Below are positions 11,131 to 20,596 of a stretch of 36,863 bases of DNA, in pieces (positions within the stretch are counted from its first letter, which is position 1; the number at the start of each line of letters is the position of its first letter). The notes under the pieces are model-generated. The model did no database searches, was not told where the DNA came from, and saw nothing but the letters and a program-made list of their open reading frames with translations. The position numbers were made by a program, and so were the translations under genes. The stretch is from Phaeoceros laevis (lineage: Eukaryota; Anthocerotophyta; Anthocerotopsida; Notothyladales), in the NCBI GenBank assembly GCA_049999765.1, contig JBNGIQ010008518.1:1-36863 (forward strand), read 5' to 3'.

Positions 11131-11563
11131 TGTCCTGCGGCAGGCATAGTGTGAACTAACACAGGACATTTTGATTGCTAAACGGGATAAGTTTATAAGC
11201 CCATTTTAGATTGCCCGTTAAGTATTAAGTGAGGTGTTTAGGCTAACGGCCAAGGCGGCAATGCGGCTGACCTAGCCACCGCCGTTAGGTTAGGTTTTGG
11301 TGTGAATATCGCTGCAACGGCAGCGGGCCAGGTAGGCTAAGGGTTTTGCGGATTAGCCGGCGAGAAGCGGCAAGCGGGGAGCAGGTTTAGGTCTGAGTGC
11401 AGCTGTGCCACACTCGGAAATCTTGTGTTCTTGCGGAATGCATTGCAGGTGAATCCACGTGCCACGGTGTATTGAGTGTAAGGCCTAAAAGGATTGTCCC
11501 ATTGGCGCACTTGGTGTGCAGTCAGGAGTCTTGGTGCATGTATAGCATGTTGCTAGGTACTTT
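11131..11563 (+). repeat. 5' LTR and leader of the Ty3/gypsy-methyltransferase element
   Basis: The sequence starts TGTCCTG at 11131. An almost identical copy (about 95 percent by eye) lies at 28385-28812. A TATA-like TTTATAAG is at 11192-11199. A candidate LTR end is the CA at 11500-11501, followed one base later by TGGCGC (11503-11508), which looks like the start of a tRNA primer-binding site. The match to 28385-28812 runs past this point to 11563, so the shared unit is LTR plus leader. The gag start follows at 11642. The TG start, primer site and position before gag support the call; the exact LTR end is inferred. Confidence 0.6.
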
Positions 11564-11641
11564 ACACAAGATTTCCCTGCTTAGGAGCCGTGCTCTACAT
11601 TGAGGACATTTAAATGTTGCAGACGTGCAGGAGAGGAAAGC

Positions 11642-13364
11642 ATGGCCGGGGGATCGGTGTCATCGACGGGGACCACTGAGCTAGAGGCCAAGATGGACGC
11701 CCTGAGGCAATGATAAGGTGAAGTGACGAACGCTGCTGAATGCTTGCGCATGCAGCATTGTTGGTATGAATTCATTGACCGGAAGTCAGATGAGAACGCA
11801 TGTTAGAGAACGGGTCAGAGTATGAGGTTAGCCCAGAGGAAGGACTGCGGTTCTTTTGGGAGGACACTCCACATTCGGGAGAGCGTGAAGAAACTTGGGC
11901 GCGGAGTCCTAAGCATGAACCATCACCAGCATTTCCTTGGAGTCCTGTGGGAAGATTCACGCTGGAAGAGGCGAATCGCGCCGTGGTTGGAAGAGGAGCG
12001 GACATGGAGGGCGTGAAGCCGACCAAGGATGAAGTCTTTACTGGCAAGCACGGTAGCCTGTCTCTTGATGATTTTAAGGATCGATTCTTGGCCACCATGG
12101 ACGAAATCAAGCTCCGTACAGACAGATATACGGATGACTTCGCAATGCTGCAGTTTCCAAGGCATTTGGGTGGTGAGGCACTACGTACATTCAGGAAGTT
12201 CAGGCCCGCCATCATAGCAGCAGGATGGGAGGAAATCCCGGCAGGGGAGAGGATCGCTGATCCTACGCTTGGAACTCATAGGTGCAAGGAGAGTTACGAT
12301 GCCATTCAGGCAACTTTTGGAATGCTCAGGGAGCAATTTCCCACAGCCACCGTGGAGAAGTTCCACGAAATCATGCACTTCTCTTTCAAACCAGGTGAAT
12401 CACTGAAGAGTGGGTATTTGCGCTTGGAACAGTTGATGGACGATACCGAACTGAGAAACACCAGAGATGCGGCGGAGGATTTTTTGGGAGTGCTACCCTA
12501 CAAGTAGCGACTCAAGGTTGCGAATGCGGTGTACATGCAGCACGGCAGGAAATACACGCTTGACGATGTGTATGAGATAGCTGAGCTTTTGCTGCCGGCC
12601 GATGCATATTCTTCCACATATTGGGACAGGCGGAATGGGAATCAGCGAGGATACCATGGGGCAGGCAGCTATTTGTCAGAAAGCTCGCCAGGGAGGGGCA
12701 AGGCCTCCAGCAGTACTGATACACGCAGGGAACGACCAGCCAATTCTGCTGTAGGGTTTGAAAAGTGCCCAAGGTGTCTGGGTCCACACTTGGCCAAGGA
12801 CTGCGACTATCGATGGGGTTCAAGCAAGGGGCAGATCGCCTGCCCTGAGTGCGATCGTTTCGGCCATTCTAAAGAACCCTTTTGGAAGGCTCATCCTGAG
12901 CTCAGAACATCGGGCACACTCGTCCCGATGTTATGAGCTCAGGATGAGCCTTCCAACAGGCTCATCCGCATAGCCTTATTCTCCTACTGAGAATGCTCCC
13001 GAAAGCATCCGAAGGTGGCAAGGAGTTGGCCAGGAATCGCAGTCGTAGCCCGGCAAGGACTGCTGATGAGGGATGTGCCATGGTTGCTAAAATTGAGGAT
13101 TTGCAACGCAAATTGGATGTGGCATTGAGTGCGCAGGTCATGGCCTCCCAAGGATTGAGCAACGAGGAGGCAGAAGAATTGGAAAGCTTACCTGAAGACT
13201 TTCCTACCTATGTGGCGGTCCTCACGAGAAATGGAAGGAATCCACCAAGAGGAAGGCAAGATGAGGCTGTGAACACGGGTGGTGTGGACGTGGGAGGAAG
13301 CAACATCGACCCGGCAAGGGTTAATAGCAGGACGTTTGCCAGAATCCCCAGGTCATTTGTGTAA
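11642..13364 (+). pseudogene. Ty3/gypsy gag (capsid/nucleocapsid), degraded
   Basis: The probable start is ATG 11642 in good plant context (AAAGCATGGCC). It begins MAGGSVSS and continues as a heptad-like segment. The frame is broken by TGA TAA at 11711-11716, by a shift near 11790, by TAG at 12505-12507 and by TAA at 13362-13364. The capsid-like core is at about 12060-12480 (FKDRF, RHLGGEALRTF, FSFKPGESLKSGYLRLEQL). A zinc-knuckle-like motif follows, C-x2-C-x3-H-x4-C at 12766-12804 (one residue shorter than the standard knuckle), then a second, incomplete one starting at 12841 whose last Cys is replaced. A 71-bp fold-back (12884-12954) interrupts the end of the nucleocapsid. The 3' part (12990-13364) is charged and Ser/Arg-rich. 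It runs into the protease in the same frame, so gag and pol were probably one polyprotein. Confidence 0.8.
12884..12954. repeat. 71-bp near-perfect fold-back in gag
   Basis: The 31-base arms 12884-12914 and 12924-12954 pair at 30 of 31 positions around a 9-base loop (CACACTCGT). The left arm is gag coding sequence (WKAHPEL); the right arm is its inverted copy, which destroys the frame. This looks like a local inverted duplication, for example by template switching during reverse transcription. Confidence 0.95.
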
Positions 13365-14144
13365 AGACCGGGTGCCAGCACGGTGGAAGTGAATGAGGTT
13401 GGCGCACGGAGCAATGCCATGCCTCGACTGGCAGCGGAAGTGGTCGTACAAAAGCTTTTAGATGCGCAATGCATAAGCTTGGCTGACATGGGCATGGGAG
13501 CAGGAGATTTGCGGGCGGCAATGCAACGTTGGATGGCATCCAGAGAGAGTAGAGGTGAGCAGGGAAGGAGCAGCGTGGCCAACGTTGCTTTTGATGCTCA
13601 AGGACCACTTCCTCATCACGAAAGAATGCAGCAGCGTGGGGGGATTGCGACGATGGTTAACAACGCAGGAAGGCATGTGCTCTTGGAAGGGTATGCATCC
13701 AGCAAGGTACTAGTGGACACAGGAGCAGAGCCTATGATTGTAGGAAAAACCATGAAGTTGGCGCGTGGTTTATATGGCAATAAGATTGCAGAGAGTCCCA
13801 TTCGGCTGTCCATTGCTGCTGGGATGAAGGAAAAGGTGTTGGGTGTGACCAATAAACTCACGGTGACATTCAAGTCAGGAACCAATGAAGAATGTTCTGT
13901 GCAGGTGCACTGTTTGGTTACAGATGCCGACTCATACGATGTGATTTTGGGAGCTGATGCCACGTATTGGCCTGCCATGGGAGTGGATCCCTACGGTGAA
14001 GTGGCATTCTACCACCCAAAGTGGAGGCAGGGCGATTATGAGACCATTGCGACCATTCCCCTCAGAATGAGGAGAGGAATGCCTAGCCAGACATGTGTGG
14101 CTCACATGGCCCAAGAAGATGTGATTGAGGATCGACTGTTGTGA
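13365..14144 (+). pseudogene. Retrotransposon aspartic protease (retropepsin)
   Basis: This is the pepsin-like protease that processes the Ty3/gypsy polyprotein. The catalytic motif VLVDTGAEPMIVG has DTGA at 13716-13727. The second conserved element, YDVILGADA followed by WPAMGVDP, lies about 80 residues downstream, and a final hydrophobic stretch ends near 14000. Upstream are about 100 residues of linker, continuous in frame with gag after the stop at 13362. The frame itself is open for 253 codons, longer than the bare domain, so protease is one part of a larger polyprotein. A TGA at 14142-14144 and a frame change separate it from the methyltransferase. It looks intact at the domain level but belongs to a dead element. 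Confidence 0.85.
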
Positions 14145-14149
14145 TGCCT

Positions 14150-15446
14150 GCAGATTGAGTTGATTCATGGATGGATGTGCTTGAAGGGGAAGAATGCACA
14201 GAAGAGATAGAGGGCGAGAATGAAAATCGCTGCATAGAGTTAAAACTGAATGAAGGCTTGGCACGGGCGATGGCACGAGAAGATGGCATGGGGAGGAAGA
14301 ACCCGTGAACTCGTATGCACCAGAGGAATGTGTGACTCCAGATTGTGCCCTGATCCAGCAGCGAGAAGGTGAGCTGAGTATTGACACCTCTGTCATCTCG
14401 TGGAATCCGAGGGAAGGAGTGGTCATGCTGGAGTTATGTGCAGGGCTGGGCACCGGCCTGGAAGCAGCCCTCAAAAGTGGAATTAAAATAAAAAGGTATA
14501 TCTATTGTGATGTCAATTGGAATGCCCAAGTAACCGCACGCACGCGGGTTCAAGAACTGGTCAAGAAATATCCTGAACAGCTTTCAGACAGCGCGATCAG
14601 AGGTTTTCAAACTCTGTTTCCGGCAGACATCCGACTGCTGGGACAGGAACATTTCCACGCGCTCGGGGAGGAGATTGATCTCGTGATGGTGGGGTGGGAG
14701 TGTCAGACCATGTCGGCAGCATGCAAGGGCGCAGGGCTAGATGATGATCGAGGGCACATTTTTGACGAGATTGTCAGAATACTCAGGATCATTCAGCAAC
14801 AACACAAGCCATGCTGGTATATATTAGAAAATGTGCCTGCATGTTTCGATTGAAGGGACAAATTGCGCAGGGACTACCAGGAGATTAAGAGTTGGCTAGG
14901 CGATGAAGTCATTCTTGATGCGGTGCTATTCGGGTCTCATGCACACCGACTAAGGAGTTTCTAGACCAATGTGGCACCCGTGGCACACCTTAGGGACGCC
15001 AGGAGCTTTGCACGGAGGCCAGATGTCACGGTGAAGGATATCTTGCAACCAGGACGCATGGTGGCAAGGGTAACTAAGGCAGACAAGCTGCCACACTTTT
15101 GTGTGAATCATGTGGGCAAGGAGAGAGTTGCCTGGCCCACATTTGTTAGCACGCCTGGCTATTACGCATTCAGAAGGGGAGGACCAGGTGTGGTTTTTGA
15201 CCAGCACGGAAGAGAGGTGGGTTCCTTGGGCAGTTTGGAGAGAACAGGCAATGGGCTTCACTGAGGGAAGCACAGCAGCGGCGGGGCTCAGCGTAGGCAC
15301 CAGAAGGAGGTTGCTGGGTAGGGCCTTCGACCTGAATTGCCTAGAATGGCTGACCTGTACAGGTCTTGCACATCAGCTGAAGCAGCAGCAGCTAACTAGC
15401 GAGGCACAACGACTTGTGATAGCAGGAGAAGGCAAGGTTGCAAAGG
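14150..15446 (+). pseudogene. C5 cytosine-DNA methyltransferase domain of the Ty3/gypsy polyprotein
   Basis: This domain transfers a methyl group from S-adenosylmethionine to cytosine C5. Motif I is LELCAGLGTGLEAALKSG (from about 14425), followed by IYCDVNW (motif II). Motif IV is VGWECQTMSAA (from about 14692), with the catalytic Cys kept but Glu where the usual Pro of PC stands. Motif VI is ILENVP (about 14824). Motif VIII is HRLRSF-stop-TN. The target-recognition stretch contains DILQPGRMV and WPTFVSTP. Motif X is MGFTEG then RRRLLGRAFDLNCLEWL (about 15250-15350). Motif X resembles the DNMT3/DRM-like group more than DNMT1. TGA 14851-14853 and TAG 14962-14964 both sit where Trp is expected; frameshifts occur near 14300 and 15225. 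The reading frame runs into the 5-bp target site at 15442-15446 and resumes after the inserted transposon. Confidence 0.85.
15442..15446. repeat. Target-site duplication, left copy (AAAGG)
   Basis: Five bases immediately outside the left terminal repeat, equal to 26105-26109. They are part of the methyltransferase/RT reading frame. Confidence 0.8.
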
Positions 15447-15483
15447 GGCAGTAGCGGGATCAGCTGTACCGCTTTTGTGCAAT
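15447..15483 (+). repeat. Left terminal inverted repeat of the transposon
   Basis: 37 bp. Aligned with the reverse complement of 26067-26104 there are five mismatches and one one-base gap. The core CAGCNGTACCGCTTTTGT is conserved. Confidence 0.85.
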
Positions 15484-15715
15484 CAGTAGTAAGCCGTTAG
15501 TATTTCACCCCACATATTCTTGTGTTCTGGCATGCTCGCTAAGTATTTCGACCTCATTTTTTTTGCAACACGTGTGCATACTGGCCCGCTTACTTAAGCC
15601 GCAATCCGCATATTAATTGGATGTGTTAAGATTAAGTTATGCATTTTGCTGATTAAACGTTATTTTAATGTTTTAAAATAGGATTGAGGCATATTCTGGC
15701 AAAGATGTCTGAAGC

Positions 15716-15799
15716 AACTTTGTAGCCCTCTCTAAGATCTACAATTCGGTGTGCCACAACTTTGTAGCCCTCTCTAAGATCTACAATTCGGTGTGCCAC
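15716..15799 (+). repeat. Perfect 42-bp tandem duplication
   Basis: Units 15716-15757 and 15758-15799 are identical (AACTTTGTAGCCCTCTCTAAG..GTGTGCCAC). It lies in the 5' untranslated part of the transposon, about 0.5 kb before recognisable coding sequence. Confidence 0.97.
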
Positions 15800-16329
15800 A
15801 TGTGCAAATCTGATAAGAACAACCCCACCAAAATTGGCATTCAGAGATTTTTGGCCGTATTGCTTTTGGTTTTCAGTTTCAAAGTGCCCACGCGCGTCAA
15901 GCGGGTTCGCGGGGTGCCTGACCGGGAAAACTTGGCTAGGGCCACTCAACAGGACGAAGCCGGTACCGCTCGAGGGCCAAGTCGGGAGGAGTCAGGTCGT
16001 TTCGTCGGCTGCATCGTCGGCGTCAACTGGTGCATCCCGCCTCATTGCCGAGGTTGCATAGCCTTCCTTGCTATCTTCTCCCGGGGAACTGTTGCCAACT
16101 TGCGGCGCGCCAGGTAGTTCCCCATACACACGGGCGGATCGGTCCTCCTACCAGTCAGCTGATCAACTTTGGATTTGTTGTGCAGGCATCATGCGCTCTC
16201 CATGATCCTTGGAGCGTGCGCATCTATTAACGGGAGTACAGGGCTCGACGTCGACTGTCCGACGGCCTCCAAACTGCTGCTGTTGCTGGCATTAGGCACA
16301 CCGATTGTGGCCCCTCAGCACCAAATGCT

Positions 16330-17066
16330 AGGGTGGAAGCTCCTATTCAGTCAGGGCCACGGGCTCGTAGAGTGAGGTCAGCGGAGGAGCTGGATGCGGC
16401 AAGGAAGGACAACAATCGTCGTGCCTCAACCAAGCGGAGGGAGAAGTTGAAGGCAACCATGCCCTCAGACCCTCCACCACAGCCTGCAGACGGCTCCCTT
16501 CCATGAAGCATCGGTCGTGCCTGATACTAGGGGCAGAAGATGTGGGCTTTTTTTGAAGCCAACAATCGCCAGTATGAACCTGCACACCAGGTGCAGGTTT
16601 TGGGTTTCTTCCTCGGAGCGCCACAGATGGAAGCCCTTCCAGGCACGGAGCTCTAGAGGCCAAAGATGGCGCGCACACTTGATCTTGCCGTTCACACACT
16701 ACGGCAGAACATGCAGGAAGTTAAGCATGGTCACACAGAGGACCACCGGCACTGCAGGAGTTTGGTTGGCCCTACCACGCAGGAGCTCAGGTTGCAACGC
16801 TCTACAGCTGCCGTCCTCGGGTTGCACCATCGAAATATCCACGTATGCTGCAAAGAAGAGTGTTGTCCACTGCTGCATCTCAAATCTTCCCCTATTGTGG
16901 CCATCCCAGGAAACGCAGGGTTGAGGCTCTCACGTCGGAGTGCATTGATGATGTGGTGGCATTTTGGATAGCCAACTCCTCTGTCTCCTCCAACAGGAAG
17001 GACACCAGATATAGAACAGCTGCTGACTATGGCGATTGGGACAAAAGGGCTCTCTATTTTCTGCAA
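16330..17066 (+). pseudogene. Transposon DDE-like gene, exon 1 (N-terminal part)
   Basis: This is the first recognisable exon of the transposon's + strand gene. It reads an Arg/Lys-rich stretch (ARRVRSAEELDAARKDNN, about 16365-16425), then EANNRQYEPAHQVQVLGFF, a TAG near 16654, and a hydrophilic segment to HHRNI. After a frame change near 16845 it gives ALTSECIDDVVAFWIANSS and KRALYFLQ. It ends at CAA|GTAACG (17066/17067), phase 0, and the next exon begins in the same phase at 18603. In homologues, as I recall them from fish and cnidarian genomes, a segment of the type VxxFW....S.N+KD precedes the LFLQFKQKHP segment, which supports the joining. The true start codon is not clear; an upstream exon in 15.8-16.2 kb is possible. 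At least two frameshifts and one stop make this copy inactive. Confidence 0.65.
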
Positions 17067-17239
17067 GTAACGCAGGTCCGTATCTGTGTTTCAATCATTC
17101 ACACTCCTTTTTGAAGTTTGAATTTGGTTTTGCAAACATTTGTGGGTTAGTCACATTCTTCAAGCATGAGCTGTGCAGCAAGTACGACAGATGTGTGATT
17201 GTACACGTCAGTAGGGTTTAGTTTTTATCTGGCCACCTT

Positions 17240-17895
17240 GGTGCAGGGAGCTGCACTCAAAGATTGTCAAAAGAGGTCTGCTGGATCATGTAGTTGTGGG
17301 CAGCTGCCCGGTGGACATGTATGCAAAATGTGGTGAGCTGGAATGTGCACGCCAGGTTTTCGTCTGTCCTCCTTGGGCCTTGGCCCTGGTACCGGTCTGC
17401 CCTCCTTAGGCCTTGGCCCTGGTCTGGCCTCCTTGGGCCTTGGCTCTTCACTCAAAGATTGTCAAAAGATGTCTGCTGGATCATGTAGTGGTGGGCAGCT
17501 GCCTGGTGGACATGTATGCAAAATGTGGTGAGCTGGAATGTGCACGCCGGGTTTTGGGCTGGCCTCCTTGGGCCTTGGCCCTAGTATGCCCTCCTTGGGC
17601 CTTGGCCCTGGTCTGCCCTCCTTGGGCCTTGGTCCTGGTCTCGCCTCCTTGGGCCTTGGCCCTGGTCTGGCCTCCTTGGGCCTTGGCTCTTCACTCATAG
17701 ATTGTCAAAAGAGGTCTGCTGGCCATGGATCATGTAGTGGTGGGCAGCTGCTTGGTGGACATGTATGCAAAATGTGGTGAGCTGGAATGTGCGCGCCCGG
17801 TTTTGGGCTGGCCTCCTTGGGCCTTGGCCCTGGTATGCCCTCCTTGGGCCTTGGCCTTGGTCTACCCTCCTTGGGCCTTGGCCCGGACTGGGTCA
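17240..17895 (+). repeat. Minisatellite containing repeated PPR-motif fragment
   Basis: Two levels of repetition are visible. The small unit is 27 bp (GCCCTCCTTGGGCCTTGGCC plus 7 bases). It is embedded in three long units whose shared segment ATTGTCAAAAGA starts near 17264, 17457 and 17700. Each long unit also holds about 110 bp that reads, in one frame, VVVGSCLVDMYAKCGELECA. This is the consensus of a plant PLS-class pentatricopeptide repeat (LvdMYaKCG..e.A). The adjoining IVKRGLLDH also fits the flank of such a motif. I infer a PPR gene fragment captured by the transposon and amplified in its intron. It is not a PPR gene. Confidence 0.85.
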
Positions 17896-18039
17896 GCAGG
17901 TGTATATATGTAGTATTTTGCTTAACTGCAGCATGGTCTTGCGTGAAGGTTGTGGTTTTGACTGTTCAGTTGCTAGCTAGCTTGCAAGGAGACGTTTTGT
18001 AGTGCTGTAGTGCACATGGTAGGTCTAGAGGGCTTATTA

Positions 18040-18265
18040 GATGGTGCTTGGATGTGCTGACTTGTGGATGTGACCAGACAGCTGTGCTTGGTTGTGATGG
18101 ACTTCTGGTTGTGACCACACACGTGGGCTTGGTTGTGCTGGTAGGAACGGGGTGACTTGTGGATGTGACTTGACACTTGTGCTTGGTTGTGCTAGTAGGA
18201 ACGGGGTGACTTGTGGATGTGACCAGTCACTTGTGCTTGGCTGTGCTAGTAGGAACGGGGTGGCC
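18040..18265 (+). repeat. 54-bp degenerate minisatellite
   Basis: About three to four imperfect copies of a unit containing TGTGCTTGGTTGTGCTAGTA and GGAACGGGGTGACTTGTGG. The two best copies begin at about 18155 and 18209. It lies in the same intron as the PPR-derived array. Confidence 0.8.
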
Positions 18266-18602
18266 TGCTGTGTAGCGACAAGTACTGAATGTTGTTCTAC
18301 CGTTGACTGCTCACGGACTGCTCACGATCTGGTGGCACTGCACACCATTCCAACCCGGTTGTACCCAGTCCTTGTCACTTCATGCGTGTGTGCTGCTCTT
18401 GGCCGCTTGATACTGGCTTGTCCTGGATGATGGTCTGCACTAATCTGCCTTCGATGTGCCAGCCACTGCATGGAATTGTCCACATAGGGCTTGCACCGCA
18501 TTATACTGTACAGACATTTGCCTTCCAATTGTACTATCCAATGCTACTATCCATAGTGCATGCTTTCTGCTAGTGATCTTACATTTTGGCCTGCGTGTGC
18601 AG

Positions 18603-20596
18603 ACTGAATTATTTCTGCAATTCAAACAAAAGCATCCCGAACACAAGTGTGGGCAGCGTTCTTTTGAATACCTGAAGCCCTCTTTCCTTCGGGCAGTGAA
18701 GGACACAGAGCGCAATGTTTGTTGCTGTAGATATTATGTGGAAATGGTTTACCTCAAGGAGGATCTAAATTCGATGCGTGGGGCAGCATCCAGCACACAC
18801 CCTCGAGGTCCTAATGCTTGCACATGCTCTTGTAGTCAAGTTTGTAACCCTGGACCTGCTGGCTGCTGCCAGGCCCATGTGCATGGTACATACACCTCCT
18901 TGCGTACGTTGTGGGACGAACTCTTGTGTGACAAGGGAGAAGAAGAGTGGCATGCTGTGAAATGCATCCGGGATGAGTGCACAAACTGTGGAATTCAAAA
19001 GCTCAAGATCTGTCCACATGAGGCTTCAGATGCTTTGCCGTCCGCACATGTCAAGTGGAAGAAGTTTGGATATGAGACAATTGGGAAAAACAAGAAGAAT
19101 GAGGATGTGCAGCGCCTTAAATTGCAGCAGAAGGACACCCACCATCAGTGGTAATTGCTGAATTGAAAGAGAAGGTGATGCCCTTCCTTTTGCATAACTT
19201 CACAGCCAAATGGCAGGATCATGAGTTCAAGGCCAGTTTGGTAAATCTGCCGTATGATGTTGTATTGTCTGTGATGGATTTTTCTGAAAATTACACTTTT
19301 CAGCCTCAAAATGAGTTGCAGAGCTTTCATTGGACCCAAACGCAGATTACAATACTTGTGCACATTTGCTGGTGGCGGGAGCGTGTTTCAGATGAGGCTG
19401 CTCAGCTAGGGGACACAGGATTGAGGAAGTGCTTCCACTTTTATGTGAGTGATGATCATAGCTGCAACCATGATTCCCTTTTTGTGCAACATGCGCTTGA
19501 AGTGCATTTGGACTAGATGGCAGCAAAGGGCATCAAGCCAACCCAACGTTGGATGTGGAGTGATGGGTGTGCAGCCCAATTCAAGGGTGCTAAGGCGTTC
19601 TACTATGTAGCAAGGTATCCGGCATTGTCGGGTGGAATCTCCATGACTTGGTCATATTTTGCAGCATCTCATGGCAAAGGTGAGCATGACGGAGCGGGGG
19701 CAGCAGTTAAAAATGAGCTTCGAAGTGAGGAAGTTAAGAAGGATGGAACAACTGTTCTGACATGTGCTGCAAATGTGGTGCCATTTCTTCGTGAGAAGAT
19801 AGCAAGGGGGGCTACTTCATCCTTCAGGTCAAGGGTGAGTAGAGTTCGTAGGGAATTCTGGTTGGTGGGCAAGGACGATGTGAACCGAACGCGGCAATGG
19901 GGCTGCAAGACCGTGGTTGGTACAAGGAAGCTACACTCTGTGTTGGGAAATGATGTGACCAACCCATGTGTGTTGCAGATTAGGGACTTCTCTTGTTTTT
20001 GTGAAGCATGCAGGGTTTGTGACTACTCTAAATGCCACAATGTAGGAAGGGTGGCTGCCTGGAAGAAAATCACTTTGCAGCCTATTCCTGATTCTGAGGT
20101 AGAGGAAGTTGAAGTGAATCCATTGGCTGATGCTATGTCCTATGAAGAAGGTGATGATGCAGACATTTTGTCAGAAGTCGTCGAGATTGGGGACCATTTC
20201 GCTGTTCGGGCTACTGAAGAGAATGGTAAACGCCGTGAGTTCTTCATACTAAAGTGCACCAAGGCAAAGTATGTGCTGCAGGAGCTGATGGCTGACCCAT
20301 GGAATGAAGGCAACACATGGCCTGCGGGGTACTCGCTCATAGAAGGCACCTATTACCAGCAGTACTCGCGGAGTGCACAGCTCTACCACCTTCTGGATGA
20401 CAAGCCAGATGGTGTGGTGGAGTCACACTTGGTGCGCTATCTGAAATTCCCTATGGAACCTACGGGAAGAGTTGTTAAAGAAAAACGAACCTACTGCCTT
20501 CCAGATGTTGCCTACGATGTATGCAGGCAGGCTTGTGAGCAGTGGGCAGACTTTGACGGCACTGAGGATTCCGAAGATGAAGGTGGTGTTGACTAG
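18603..20596 (+). pseudogene. Transposon DDE-like protein, exon 2 (catalytic and Cys-rich parts)
   Basis: This is the probable transposase of the element. It begins LFLQFKQKHPEHKCGQRSF, then VCCCRYYVEM, a Cys/His-rich stretch (CTCSCSQVC, ECTNCGIQKLKICPHE; about 18815-19020), then VVLSVMDFSENYTFQPQNE, YVSDDHSCNHDS and MWSDGCAAQFKGAKAFYYV (about 19554-19610). SHGKGEHDGAGAAVKNELR follows (about 19668-19725). The C-terminal part has RDFSCFCEACRVCDYSKC (about 19982-20035) and an acidic tail ending at TAG 20594-20596. The spacing MDF..SDG..HGKGxxDG suggests an RNase-H-like DDE core. The same motif set occurs in uncharacterised fish and cnidarian proteins as I remember them. A one-base frame change near 19150 and TAG 19514-19516 break it. 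The family has no name I can give. Confidence 0.75.

Larger units (their letters stand above)
17067..18602 (+). other. Intron of the transposon DDE-like gene
   Basis: Donor CAA|GTAACG, acceptor TGCGTGTGCAG|ACT. The phase is 0 on both sides and the protein similarity is continuous across it. The intron is 1,536 bp and consists largely of two minisatellites (17240-17895 and 18040-18265). Confidence 0.65.

Noticed and set aside
17343-17913. Possible PPR or proline/leucine-rich protein gene from overlapping frames in the minisatellite
   Set aside because: The frames exist only because the repeat length is a multiple of three. They contain a single PPR motif repeated with non-PPR filler and lie inside an intron.
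17240-18265. CRISPR-like array
   Set aside because: The repeats are imperfect, adjacent and without unique spacers of constant length; the genome is eukaryotic.
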